DNA from: PHBD01 sp964578535
Lineage (GTDB): Bacteria > Desulfobacterota > Syntrophia > Syntrophales > PHBD01
Assembly: GCA_964578535.1 (NCBI GenBank)
Contig: CAZODI010000008.1
Span: forward strand, 1-64,000
Direction of reading: 5' to 3'
DNA length: 64,000 bases
Shown here: positions 41,443 through 49,586 of the stretch, piece after piece
Position numbering within the stretch: the first letter of the stretch is position 1
Layout of the letters: each line of letters begins with the position of its first letter
Position numbers and translations under genes: made by a program
Notes under the pieces: model-generated
What the model saw: the letters and a program-made list of their open reading frames with translations, nothing else
Told to the model about the DNA's origin: nothing
Database searches by the model: none

Positions 41443-42225
41443 TCACGAACGCCTTTTGGTTGATTTCCGGGAGTTCCAATTGTGCCGCCGGTGATCCTGC
41501 TCCAGGCTCTCGATCTGCCCGGCCGTCAGGATCCCCTTCCGGACGAAGAAATCGCCGAACCGGGGCTGCAGCAGTTTCTGCCATGCCGTCAGGCGGCGCA
41601 GCTGTCCTGCGTCCATGTACCCGAGGCGGACGGCACACTCACCGAAACGCTCGCCGGACCGGCGGCGCTTCAGGATGACGAGAATATCTCCGCGGTCCAG
41701 CCAGCCCCACCCGCAGGCGATCACACCGACCGGAGGCCTCTGCCTCTGCTGCCATACCACGGCGTCGACCAGGATCCGGTGGGTAATCATGCCGGCGTAG
41801 TAGAGATAACGGCCGAAGAGGAGCCTCCCCCCGGGAATCGGCCCCGCGTGGACGTAATCCTGCACCGGGTCGCGCTTCCTTGGCGCTCTCTTCCCGAAAG
41901 GGGGGTCCTCCCCCGGCGCGGGGGACGCCGTACGGCGCGGATTTCCTTCGATCAGGCGGAACCGGGAGGGATTCTCCAGGTAGAGGCGGAGCCGTTCAAA
42001 AGCGGACTGGACCTCCTTGAACTGCTCCTCGAGAATGCGGGATTCGACGGCCAGCGAGAGGGCGCGATCCGGGTGGGTCTCCCGCGCCCGTTTCCGATAG
42101 GCCGCTTTCAAACCGGACATCTGCAGGGAATGGTTCAGAAACTGGACAGAGACGTCGGTCTGTTTTCCGAAAAGGACCTGACAGGCTTCGAACAGGTCGG
42201 TGGCGTGGATTTCGTTCTTTTGCAA
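41443..42225 (-). CDS. J-domain protein with a C-terminal MshEN/GspE-N-like module
   Basis: 260 aa from the TTG at 42225 (AGAGGAACCGGC upstream) rather than an ATG at 42312. The J domain is compact (ATDLFEACQVLFG; SGLKAAYRKRARETHPDRAL with the HPD tripeptide essential for stimulating DnaK). The C-terminal half (LLFGRYLYYAGMITHRILVD; GECAVRLGYMDAGQLRRLTA; FGDFFVRKGILTAGQIESLE) repeats the LGxxLxxxGxIs pattern of proteins related to the N-domain of GspE/PilB. It lies 166 bases downstream of the GspE-like ATPase gene and 12 bases before the crp-like gene. It could be a chaperone adaptor acting on the ATPase complex; that is inference. Confidence 0.8.
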   Translation of the reverse strand: MQKNEIHATDLFEACQVLFGKQTDVSVQFLNHSLQMSGLKAAYRKRARETHPDRALSLAVESRILEEQFKEVQSAFERLRLYLENPSRFRLIEGNPRRTASPAPGEDPPFGKRAPRKRDPVQDYVHAGPIPGGRLLFGRYLYYAGMITHRILVDAVVWQQRQRPPVGVIACGWGWLDRGDILVILKRRRSGERFGECAVRLGYMDAGQLRRLTAWQKLLQPRFGDFFVRKGILTAGQIESLEQDHRRHNWNSRKSTKRRS

Positions 42226-42478
42226 GCCGGTTCCTCTTTTGCCTCTGCGCAGATGTGAAAACGGGTCGGCTTCCCGTGGCAGCATTCGCGGAAGGCCTGT
42301 TTCCCATGCCATTAAAAGAAAGCCCGTTTCCTTGTCAACGCAAAAAGCAATCCCGCAGCCGGGATCCCGGGAACCGGCCGGTTCAGGACCGACTGGGGAA
42401 GGAAGCCGCCGTTTGCGGCAGGGAGGGGGTTTGAGGGAGGGTGAGCCGCGAATCCGTCGCGGCCCGGAACGGGGAAAC

Positions 42479-44833
42479 CTACTTGATGCAGACCCTCCGG
42501 ACTTGCCGGAAGTCGGTGATGCCCCGCAGGGCTTTCTGGATGCCGTCCTGGAGGAGCGTGGACATCCCCTCGGACATGGCCTTGTCCCGCAGCGTCTCGA
42601 CGGTCTCGCTCTTCTGGATGAGCCGTTTGATTGGGTCGCTCGCGATGAGAAGCTCGTGGATGCCCACGCGCCCCTTGTACCCGGACCGGTCGCAGAGGTC
42701 GCAGCCCCGGGGCCGGTACAGCGTCAGGTCGCTCGTGAAGGGAACGGCCAGCTCCTCAAACCGTTCCCTGCCGTAACTCTCCGCCATTTCGTCGAATTCT
42801 TTGCGATCGGGATGATAGGGCTCGCGGCAGTTTTTGCACAGTGTCCGGACCAGCCTCTGGGCGAGGACGCCAAGAAGGGCATCGGCGAAGTTCAGGGGGT
42901 CGATGCCCATGTCGAGCAGCCGGATGATGGTCTCGGGGGCGCTGTTCGTGTGCAGGGTGCTGAAAACCAGATGGCCCGTCAGGGAGGCCTCCACCCCGGT
43001 CTTGGCCGTTTCAAAATCGCGCATCTCCCCCACCATGATCACATCCGGATCGGCCCGGAGAAAGGCCCGCATGGCCGTGGCAAAATCGAAGCCGATCTTG
43101 GGCTGCACCTGAACCTGCCGGAGTCCGTACTGGGTGATTTCCACGGGGTCCTCGGCCGTCCAGATCTTCTTCTCCGGCGTGTTGATATGCCGCAGGGCCG
43201 CATGGAGGGTCGTCGTCTTTCCCGAGCCCGTAGGCCCGACCACCAGGATCATGCCGTAGGGCTTCTCGCAGATCTTCAGGAGTTCCGAATAGTTCCTCTC
43301 CAACATGCCCATGGCCTCCAGGGGCAGCGTTTCCCCCTTGGCAAGAAGCCGCATCACGACATCTTCGACCCCTCCCTGGGTGGGCAGCGTCGCCACGCGA
43401 AGCTCGATCTCGTCTCCAGGGGAGCGGCGGAACTTGATCTTGCCGTCCTGGGGAATCCGCTTCACCGTGATGTCCAGGTTGGACATGATCTTGATGCGCG
43501 ACACGAGAGCGGCCCGATAGTTGAAGGGAACCGTCTGGTACACCGAGCAGTCGCCGTCGACGCGGAAGCGAACCTCCACGTTCTTCCGGCCGATGTTGGG
43601 CTCGACGTGGATGTCCGACGCCCGCCGGCTGACGGCGTCGTTGATGATCTTATTGACGAGCAGCATGATCGCGCTGTCCGACTCCGTGACGGCTTCTTCC
43701 CCGTCCTCACTTTCCTCCTCATCCACACCGTCCAGCCGGCCGATGATGTCCGAAATCGACGTTTCATCCCCATGGACCTGATAGAAATAGTTGATGAACC
43801 GGGAGATGTCCTCCGGAAGGGCCACGTCATAGCGGATGTCTTTTGTCTTCAGGAGGTTTTCAATCATGTCCCGCTTGATGATGTTGTCCGGGTCGCTCAC
43901 CAGGATGTGGACGGTTCCGTCGGTCTTCTCGATGGGCACCCAGAGCTCCCGGAGCAGGTATTCCTTGTTGAGCCTGCTCAGGAGATCCGCGGGGATGGGG
44001 AACCGGTCGCTGAACTGGACAACGCTGCAGCGGAAATATTCTTCCAGCGACGCTCCGAGATCTTCCTTCGAGATGCCGTGTTTCCGCATCAGGAAACTTT
44101 CCACGGTCTCCTTCTCTTCCCGGGCTTCTTCGCAGGCACGATCGAGCTCGTCTTCCTTCAGGAATCCTTTCCGGATGAGGGAGTCGAAGCGCGTCTTTCT
44201 CCGGCGGGCATAGCGTGCGTGGTTGGAAAGCGCGATGGCAAGGACTTCGGAAATCTCCTGGAGCAGCACGGGCTCCTCTTCGATGAACCGGCCGTCCCGC
44301 CCCGACTTGTTGATCACCTCGATGACGCCGATGACCTCGCCCTCGTGAACGATCGGCGCGGCCATGACCTGCTTCAGGCGGACATTCGACCGGGCGTCCC
44401 GGTCGACCGCCAGTTCCAGTCCCTTGCAGCGCTTTTTCATCTCGGCCGGATCGTGGACGTCGGCGATGTTGATCAGGAAGCCCGTTTCGGCCACGTACCC
44501 GGGAATCGTCCGGTTGTTGACGGCCATCCTCTGTTCCCGGAACAGGCGCCCGGCCTTGGTGGTCGTGAAGATTTCCCTTCGCTGGCGGTCGACGGCATAG
44601 ATGTTCACTGCTTCCACGCGGAAAAGATCCACGATCCGCCTGCTGCAGTCGGTGAATATCTGCGCCACGCTCTGGGAGGCGTAGATTTCGTTCGTGATGT
44701 CCTGCAGCTCGTTCTGGAGGCGGAGGATCTCTTCCAGTTCGTTGATTTCATGGAAGGGAACGTCTTTGCCGACGGGATGGGATCCCTGGGACGGCAGCGG
44801 ATGGAGAGACTCCGCAGCAACGGACGATGTCAT
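42479..44833 (-). CDS. GAF-domain PilB/GspE-type assembly ATPase
   Basis: 784 aa. N-terminal GAF domain (residues about 35-195; IFTDCSRRIVDLFRVEAVNI, VMAAPIVHEGEVIGVIEVIN) is followed by a MshEN-like region (IRKGFLKEDELDRACEEAR; LGASLEEYFRCSVVQFSDRF), then the secretion ATPase with Walker A GPTGSGKTTTLHAAL, Asp box IWTAEDPVEI, Walker B DPDVIMVGEMRD, His box LVFSTLHTNSA and a tetracysteine CKNCREPY...CDLCDRSGY. GAF fusion suggests regulation by a small molecule. No pilin, PilC/GspF or secretin gene is in the window, so the machine it drives is unknown. Its start overlaps the DUF3426 stop. Confidence 0.93.
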   Translation of the reverse strand: MTSSVAAESLHPLPSQGSHPVGKDVPFHEINELEEILRLQNELQDITNEIYASQSVAQIFTDCSRRIVDLFRVEAVNIYAVDRQRREIFTTTKAGRLFREQRMAVNNRTIPGYVAETGFLINIADVHDPAEMKKRCKGLELAVDRDARSNVRLKQVMAAPIVHEGEVIGVIEVINKSGRDGRFIEEEPVLLQEISEVLAIALSNHARYARRRKTRFDSLIRKGFLKEDELDRACEEAREEKETVESFLMRKHGISKEDLGASLEEYFRCSVVQFSDRFPIPADLLSRLNKEYLLRELWVPIEKTDGTVHILVSDPDNIIKRDMIENLLKTKDIRYDVALPEDISRFINYFYQVHGDETSISDIIGRLDGVDEEESEDGEEAVTESDSAIMLLVNKIINDAVSRRASDIHVEPNIGRKNVEVRFRVDGDCSVYQTVPFNYRAALVSRIKIMSNLDITVKRIPQDGKIKFRRSPGDEIELRVATLPTQGGVEDVVMRLLAKGETLPLEAMGMLERNYSELLKICEKPYGMILVVGPTGSGKTTTLHAALRHINTPEKKIWTAEDPVEITQYGLRQVQVQPKIGFDFATAMRAFLRADPDVIMVGEMRDFETAKTGVEASLTGHLVFSTLHTNSAPETIIRLLDMGIDPLNFADALLGVLAQRLVRTLCKNCREPYHPDRKEFDEMAESYGRERFEELAVPFTSDLTLYRPRGCDLCDRSGYKGRVGIHELLIASDPIKRLIQKSETVETLRDKAMSEGMSTLLQDGIQKALRGITDFRQVRRVCIK

Positions 44834-46221
44834 GGAAGCCGGACCTTATCCATACCGACAGGCTCCACCATGGCCTGGACGACTCCCGGCGGCTCCTGGA
44901 TAAACACGATCATGAACGGGGTCTCGCCTCCCGGGGGGACCGCGTTGTTCGCCTGCGGACCGGACCGGGCGGCCGAGAGAGCCAGGTGGAGATCCGGCTC
45001 TCCAAGGGTCTCCAGCTGATCGGCGGTCAACCCGCTCCCGCAGGAAACCATCCGCGCCGCCACGAGCACACCCCGGGAATCATAAAGCTCGCCGCGGATC
45101 CGGATCCCCGAGACGCCTTCATGCCCCCTGTTGAACGCCATGCCCTCGACAACCCTGATTTCCCGGCCGAGAGCCACGTTTCTGACAAACCGGTGCCGCA
45201 GATTGACAATCCCCACCTGCTCCGCCACGGGATTCCGGTCCGGCCTTCCAACCTCCAGGTATTGGCCGGCGAAGGGGACATTCACGGACAGCCAGCGGAC
45301 CAGCCCCTGCCCGTCGGCGGGCCTGGCCAGGAAAAAGCCGAGGGCGGAGAGGGCCAGGGCAAGGCACAGGAGCAGGCCGATCAGAACCGGCGCGCGCCGT
45401 GACGTTCCACGGCCGGACGAAAGGACGGAACCGCTCCCCTGCTTCACCTCTTCCTTCCCGATATCCTCCGCCGTCTGCAGGGACAGACCGTTCTCGGCGG
45501 CCGCCTCTTCGATGGTTTTCCTGTCGATCCGCAGGGTCCGGTCCATTTCCGGTACGTCCCTGCGCACTTCCGGCGCCTCGGCCGACCGGCCGGCGTCCTG
45601 GAATTCCACGAAAGCGGGCGGGTCCTGCTTCGCCGGGGGCTCCGGCGGCTCCTCCGGCACGCCTTCAGCGGCCGCATCTTCCACATCCGGAGCCGGCTCC
45701 TGCACCGCCTCCACCCCGGGCATGACGGGTGCCGCCGCCGTCTCCATTTCCAGCTTCAGGACCGGCGGCTCCTCCCGCACGACTTCAGCGGCCTCCTCAT
45801 CCAGATCCGGGGCCGGCTCCTGCACCGCCTCCGCCCCGGGCACGACGGGCGCCGCCGCCGTCTCCATGTCCAGCTTCGGGACCGGCGGCTCCTCCCGTCT
45901 GCCTTCCACGGCGAACTCTGCCGGATCCGATATGGGCTCCTGCAGCACCTCTTCCTGCAAAAGGGATAAGGGGCCCGCATCGTCCGTTTCCGGTTTCTGC
46001 CGGGGCACATCCTTTTTCTTAACCGGAACGGTGATGTCGAATTTCCCGAAAATCGCCGGATACGGCGTCACGGGCGTGACGGGATCGACGGGATCGACGG
46101 GATCGGACGGCTGTATGTCCTCCATCGGCAGCGACGGGCCTGCGGCTGAAAATGTGGATAAAAAAGCCTCCAGTTCCTGCTTTTCACGGACCAGATCGAA
46201 TGTCTCGTTCGGGATGCTCAT
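44830..46221 (-). CDS. DUF3426 family membrane protein with internal 40-residue repeats
   Basis: 463 aa. The first 250 residues are acidic and Pro/Ala/Glu-rich, including two 40-residue repeats (EEPPVPKLDMETAAAPVVPG / EEPPVLKLEMETAAAPVMPG). One transmembrane helix at about 275-297 (VLIGLLLCLALALSALGFFL), then a periplasmic DUF3426 domain (QVGIVNLRHRFVRNVALGRE; VSGIRIRGELYDSRGVLVAA; PFMIVFIQEPPGVVQAMVEP). DUF3426 proteins usually start with a zinc ribbon; here that ribbon is missing and is encoded as a separate 52-aa gene next door. The stop overlaps the GspE-like start by 4 bases, implying tight coupling. Confidence 0.85.
   Translation of the reverse strand: MSIPNETFDLVREKQELEAFLSTFSAAGPSLPMEDIQPSDPVDPVDPVTPVTPYPAIFGKFDITVPVKKKDVPRQKPETDDAGPLSLLQEEVLQEPISDPAEFAVEGRREEPPVPKLDMETAAAPVVPGAEAVQEPAPDLDEEAAEVVREEPPVLKLEMETAAAPVMPGVEAVQEPAPDVEDAAAEGVPEEPPEPPAKQDPPAFVEFQDAGRSAEAPEVRRDVPEMDRTLRIDRKTIEEAAAENGLSLQTAEDIGKEEVKQGSGSVLSSGRGTSRRAPVLIGLLLCLALALSALGFFLARPADGQGLVRWLSVNVPFAGQYLEVGRPDRNPVAEQVGIVNLRHRFVRNVALGREIRVVEGMAFNRGHEGVSGIRIRGELYDSRGVLVAARMVSCGSGLTADQLETLGEPDLHLALSAARSGPQANNAVPPGGETPFMIVFIQEPPGVVQAMVEPVGMDKVRLP
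45644..45883. repeat. Two tandem 120-base direct repeats
   Basis: Period of exactly 120 bases, begun by GGCGGCTCCTCC at 45644 and 45764, with the start of a third copy at 45884. The copies differ at scattered positions and keep the reading frame, adding 40 residues each to the cytoplasmic part of the DUF3426 protein. Confidence 0.85.
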
Positions 46222-46300
46222 CTTTGCCTTTCACTCCATGGAATCCGGTGTACCGCCGGTCCCGTGCACGTCGGAACGAATCCGGCACCCGGCCCGCCGT

Positions 46301-46459
46301 TCAGGCTTTCATAGCCTTAAGACCCTGCACGGCCGCATCCGGAACGGTGATCCGGATGACGTCGCTGCATTTCCTGCAGACCCGGATGATGACGGATTCC
46401 CTGATCTCGTCGGGTTCGATAACGATTCTTTCCCCGCACTCCTCACAGAAGACAATCAT
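46301..46459 (-). CDS. 52-aa zinc-ribbon protein
   Basis: Too short for default gene calling but convincing: MIVFCEECGERIVIEPDEIR ... VCRKCSDVIRITVPD, with CxxC at residues 5-8 and 28-31, i.e. a complete two-knuckle zinc ribbon of the MJ0042 kind. Such ribbons normally form the N-terminus of DUF3426 proteins; here the DUF3426 protein just downstream lacks one. Ribosome site weak (GAAGAGAGC). It lies between the helical protein gene and the DUF3426 gene, same strand. Probable partner of the DUF3426 protein. Confidence 0.75.
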   Translation of the reverse strand: MIVFCEECGERIVIEPDEIRESVIIRVCRKCSDVIRITVPDAAVQGLKAMKA

Positions 46460-46540
46460 GTCTCGGCAGCTCTCTTCGTCAGCATTTCAAGGTTCGCCCA
46501 CCGGCGCGTCCGGCCCTTTTCTTTCCAGGCCCCGCTCCCG

Positions 46541-47692
46541 TCAAAGGACCGTCCCTGACCCCGGGTGCGAGGCTCCTTTGCCCCCCAGCCCCAGCTCCGC
46601 CCTCAGCGCCTCGAACTCGCTGCGGATCATCTTCCGGACCTCTCTCCGGATCTCTTCCAGTGCGCAGGCAAAGGCATCGTGCGGCTCCATGGCCTTCACG
46701 GCCTCGCAGAAATCCGAACCGGTCTCTTCTTCCCTCTCGGGGTGTTGCTCCGCTTCGCTTTCTTCGGCCGTCAGCGTCACAGCAGGGGAGGCCGGGAGTC
46801 CGGCCGCGGGCGCAGGCTCGACATCCTCTTCCCCCGACGCCGGAACCGCCTCGGTCAAGGGCTCCCGGCTGTCCCCGGCGACAGGGACCCGATCCTCCCC
46901 GGCGGTCGCCCCCGTGCAGGAGGAAAGGTCGATCTTCTCCACCCAGTTCCTGTACTTCCCGATATCGACCACCAGGACGGCCCGCTTTGCCTCCTCCGCC
47001 ATGGCCTTCGAAAGGAGAACCCGTTCCAGGTCGTCATATACGGAGAAAAGCAGCTTCACCGACTCGGTGTGGGAATCCCCCTGTTTGACCTGGATATAGC
47101 GCTCCAGGAAGCGAAGGATCCGGAGGAAGCCGAGAACGGTGCGCTCGTGGCGGTACAGCTCCTGCAGTCCGTTCAGCTCCCTGTCCAGCCTGCCCAGGAT
47201 GGCATCGCTGATTTCCCATTCCAGCGACAGAATGATGCTTTTCAGCGTCTTGACCGGCGAGAACAGGGCCGGCGTGACCGTTTCGATATCGCCGAAAATC
47301 TGCTCGAAACGTCTGTCTCCGTCCTCGACTGCGCAGGGGTCCGCCGATCCGGGAGCCGATTCGATTTCCTCGAGACAGGGATGGGCTGCATCGGATTCCG
47401 GAACCGGATCCGGCGTTTCTTCCTCAAGAAGGATGTGATAGCGTCTGCCCGGATCGGGCTCCGGGGATTCGGCATCGCCGCTCACGTGTTCGTTCATCAT
47501 GTCCGGAACTGCTGCCCTATCCCCTTCCCCACCGGCCTCCAGTGGAGTCTCAGCGCTGATTCCGTCCAGAATGGCCCTGGGATCGGCGGGATCCGGTCCC
47601 GCATTACGGCCGCGTTCCACGGAATCAAGGCCGATTCCGAACAGGACATCGAGGCGGTTTTCCACTTCCCGAACGAATGAAGATTCTTTCAT
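46541..47692 (-). CDS. Acidic helical protein of unknown function in the GTPase cluster
   Basis: 383 aa from the ATG at 47692, which shares its A with the GTPase stop (TGATG). The N-terminus (FVREVENRLDVLFG) and C-terminus (ACALEEIRREVRKMIRSEFE) are amphipathic helices; the centre (residues 125-235) is a helical domain rich in leucine and charge (LKSIILSLEWEISDAILGRL; ERTVLGFLRILRFLERYIQV; LLFSVYDDLERVLLSKAMAE). Between them are acidic, low-complexity stretches. No known domain recognised. Its tight coupling to the MglA-like GTPase makes it a candidate effector or scaffold. Confidence 0.75.
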   Translation of the reverse strand: MKESSFVREVENRLDVLFGIGLDSVERGRNAGPDPADPRAILDGISAETPLEAGGEGDRAAVPDMMNEHVSGDAESPEPDPGRRYHILLEEETPDPVPESDAAHPCLEEIESAPGSADPCAVEDGDRRFEQIFGDIETVTPALFSPVKTLKSIILSLEWEISDAILGRLDRELNGLQELYRHERTVLGFLRILRFLERYIQVKQGDSHTESVKLLFSVYDDLERVLLSKAMAEEAKRAVLVVDIGKYRNWVEKIDLSSCTGATAGEDRVPVAGDSREPLTEAVPASGEEDVEPAPAAGLPASPAVTLTAEESEAEQHPEREEETGSDFCEAVKAMEPHDAFACALEEIRREVRKMIRSEFEALRAELGLGGKGASHPGSGTVL

Positions 47693-48309
47693 CACCAATC
47701 CCCGTTCTCCAGTTCCTTTTCCAGGGAGGCCATGGTCAGCGAGATGATCTTCTTCAGGGTTACAACGACGTTGTCTCCCTCCACGGCACTGGCTTCGAAT
47801 GACGGCGCTTTCAATACGCCGTTGAGATCCCGGTCCAGGGTCTCGACATCCAGCACTTCGATCCCCTGCTTTGCCAGATCCCGCTTGTTGTACTGGATGA
47901 CCAGCGGCATCTCGAAAATGTTCTTGTTGTAGAGGGCGAGGTTCTCCTGGAGATTCATCAGGGACGCCACGTTCTTGTTTCTTCGCTCCGCCTCTGAATC
48001 GGCGACGAACACGACGCCGTCCACCCCCTTCAGGACGAGCCGCCTCGTCGAGTTGTATTTCACCTGGCCCGGCACGGTGTACAATTGGATTTTCACGTCG
48101 TACCCGGCGATCTTGCCGATGTCGAAAGGAAAGAAATCAAAGAAGAGGGTTCGGTCGCCCTGTGTCTTGACCGTCACCATTTCGGAATTGATCTGCTCGC
48201 GGCACCGGCTGTAGATGTATTCCAGGTTCGTCGTCTTGCCGCATCTTCCGGGACCGTAATAGACAATCTTGGCCTGGATGACCCGATCCTTCAGGTTGAT
48301 GAATGCCAA
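47692..48309 (-). CDS. MglA-like small Ras-superfamily GTPase
   Basis: 205 aa starting with TTG (GGGAGGAAGCGG upstream). G1 is YYGPGRCGKTTNLEYIY, switch region KTQGDRTLFFDFFPFD, the MglA-typical TVPGQVKYNSTRRLVLKG in place of DxxG, G4 NKRD (VIQYNKRDLAKQGI), and G5-like EASAVEG. Bacterial MglA proteins are polarity switches that cycle between GTP and GDP with MglB (roadblock) as activator; here three roadblock-type proteins are encoded in the same operon. It likely controls the location or activity of the GAF-GspE-like ATPase; that is inference from context. Confidence 0.92.
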   Translation of the reverse strand: MAFINLKDRVIQAKIVYYGPGRCGKTTNLEYIYSRCREQINSEMVTVKTQGDRTLFFDFFPFDIGKIAGYDVKIQLYTVPGQVKYNSTRRLVLKGVDGVVFVADSEAERRNKNVASLMNLQENLALYNKNIFEMPLVIQYNKRDLAKQGIEVLDVETLDRDLNGVLKAPSFEASAVEGDNVVVTLKKIISLTMASLEKELENGDW

Positions 48310-48382
48310 CGTCCGCTTCCTCCCTGCCCGACGCCTTCCGCGCTTTGCCTGCCCGGCCTGGTCCGGCCGGGTGATCCTGTTC

Positions 48383-48772
48383 CTAATCCAGAACCCGGGA
48401 CAGCTCCTGGATGACCTGGGCCATCTTCAGCCTCAGAAATCCAAGGGTTACCTCGTTGTCAAAGATGTTGACCAGCAGGAATTCTTCGTTCACCCGGCTG
48501 AAATAGATGCTCTCTTTCTGCCCCTTGTGAAAGAGGAGCGAGAATTCTTCCTCCCCGACGATCCTGGCCATGCTGCACATCGCTCCGAAATTGGCCGCAG
48601 CGAGTGCGGCCAGCGAATACATGTCCCGCGTCACCTGCCCGTTGTCGACCGTCACGATGATGTTGCCGGCCATATCGATCAGCATGGTGTTCTGGACACC
48701 CGACCCGATCAGGTTCTTCTGCAGGGTGTCCTGGATCCTGTCGAGGTGCTGACTGCCGAGGATCAGGCTCAT
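48383..48772 (-). CDS. Roadblock/LC7 domain protein
   Basis: 129 aa, a single roadblock fold: IQDTLQKNLIGSGVQNTMLI; MAGNIIVTVDNGQVTRDMYS; LAALAAANFGAMCSMARIVG; YFSRVNEEFLLVNIFDNEV. Related to MglB, the GTPase-activating partner of MglA, and encoded next to the MglA-like GTPase (74 bases upstream of its start). GGGAGAG lies 8 bases before the ATG. Which of the three roadblock proteins is the true activator cannot be told. Confidence 0.85.
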   Translation of the reverse strand: MSLILGSQHLDRIQDTLQKNLIGSGVQNTMLIDMAGNIIVTVDNGQVTRDMYSLAALAAANFGAMCSMARIVGEEEFSLLFHKGQKESIYFSRVNEEFLLVNIFDNEVTLGFLRLKMAQVIQELSRVLD

Positions 48773-48897
48773 GGCGACATCTCTCCCGGGCGGCGGTGGC
48801 CCGCGTGCATGTGTTTCTCCATCATCCTGTCAACTCCCGGTGATGCGCTGCCGTTCCGGCGGCGTCCGTGCCGCGGCCTGCCGCGGAAAGGCGCGCA

Positions 48898-49098
48898 TCA
48901 GTGGCTGATGGTGTTCAGGTTGCTCCGATCGAGGATCAGGTTGGCGGTTTCCTTCAGCTTCTTCACCATCTCCTCGGTATCCTTCATCTGGGCCGCCATG
49001 GACTGGGAAATTCCCGTCCTGGTCGCCAGCTCCATTCGTCCCTTGAGACCCGCCTGCTCCATGACGATCTCAAAGATCCGGACCATTTTTTCTCCCAT
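48898..49098 (-). CDS. 66-aa helical protein, paralogue of the protein at 50505
   Basis: MGEKMVRIFEIVMEQAGLKG, RMELATRTGISQSMAAQMKD, then a helix to the end (TEEMVKKLKETANLIL). Start at the ATG 49098 with GGAAGGGGCG upstream. It shares with the protein at 50505-50702 the core GLKGR-M/L-ELA-T/V-RTGIS-x-S and the following helix. Both precede a roadblock gene. No known family; the RTGIS segment resembles a short helix-turn-helix, but DNA binding is unproven. Confidence 0.7.
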   Translation of the reverse strand: MGEKMVRIFEIVMEQAGLKGRMELATRTGISQSMAAQMKDTEEMVKKLKETANLILDRSNLNTISH

Positions 49099-49118
49099 CG
49101 CCCCTTCCTTTCGCCTCT

Positions 49119-49490
49119 CTAGGAAACGACCGCATCTTCGAATGCGTTGATGATGCTGGGCAGAACGATATTCAGAAGCAGCCCAAGCTTGACCTGTTTC
49201 TTGTTGACGACGATCGCCCACTGGTAATCGCCGAAGGGAATGGCCAGGATGCCCATGTTCCCGGCGACGTCGATGTAATAGTACTGGCCCAGCTCCACCG
49301 GATAGGTCTTCAGGCCCTCCCGGATGGACGCAGTGATTTCATTGAGCAGCGTGGCTCCGGCCGTATTGGACCGCTCCGTCGCCACCAGCACCTGCCCGTC
49401 CTCCGTAGAGACGATGCTCGACGCAAGCAGCCCGTCTCCCAGATCCTTCTTCAAGCCTTCCAGGCAACCGTTCAGTTTCTGTATGTTCAT
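49119..49490 (-). CDS. Roadblock-like protein
   Basis: 123 aa: LEGLKKDLGDGLLASSIVST, DGQVLVATERSNTAGATLLN, LGQYYYIDVAGNMGILAIPF, YQWAIVVNKKQVKLGLLLNI. It has the alternation of a roadblock fold and matches the C-terminal half of the next protein (DMGDALLSASIADLHGGTVL; LGLVLNAIVPKAARTFE), so the two are related by duplication. Ribosome site GGGGAGGCGTA. Probably part of a heteromeric roadblock assembly with the neighbours. Confidence 0.8.
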   Translation of the reverse strand: MNIQKLNGCLEGLKKDLGDGLLASSIVSTEDGQVLVATERSNTAGATLLNEITASIREGLKTYPVELGQYYYIDVAGNMGILAIPFGDYQWAIVVNKKQVKLGLLLNIVLPSIINAFEDAVVS

Positions 49491-49586
49491 TACGCCTCCC
49501 CTTTAGAATGTTGGATTCTCCTGCTTTACCATTCCCCGATTCCCGTCTTTCCGGGAATACAGTGCCGTCCCCTGCCCGCGGATCCT

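Noticed and set aside
42200..45019. 939-codon plus-strand frame opposite the GspE-like ATPase
   Set aside because: Antisense shadow; Walker A and B, Asp and His boxes are all on the minus strand.
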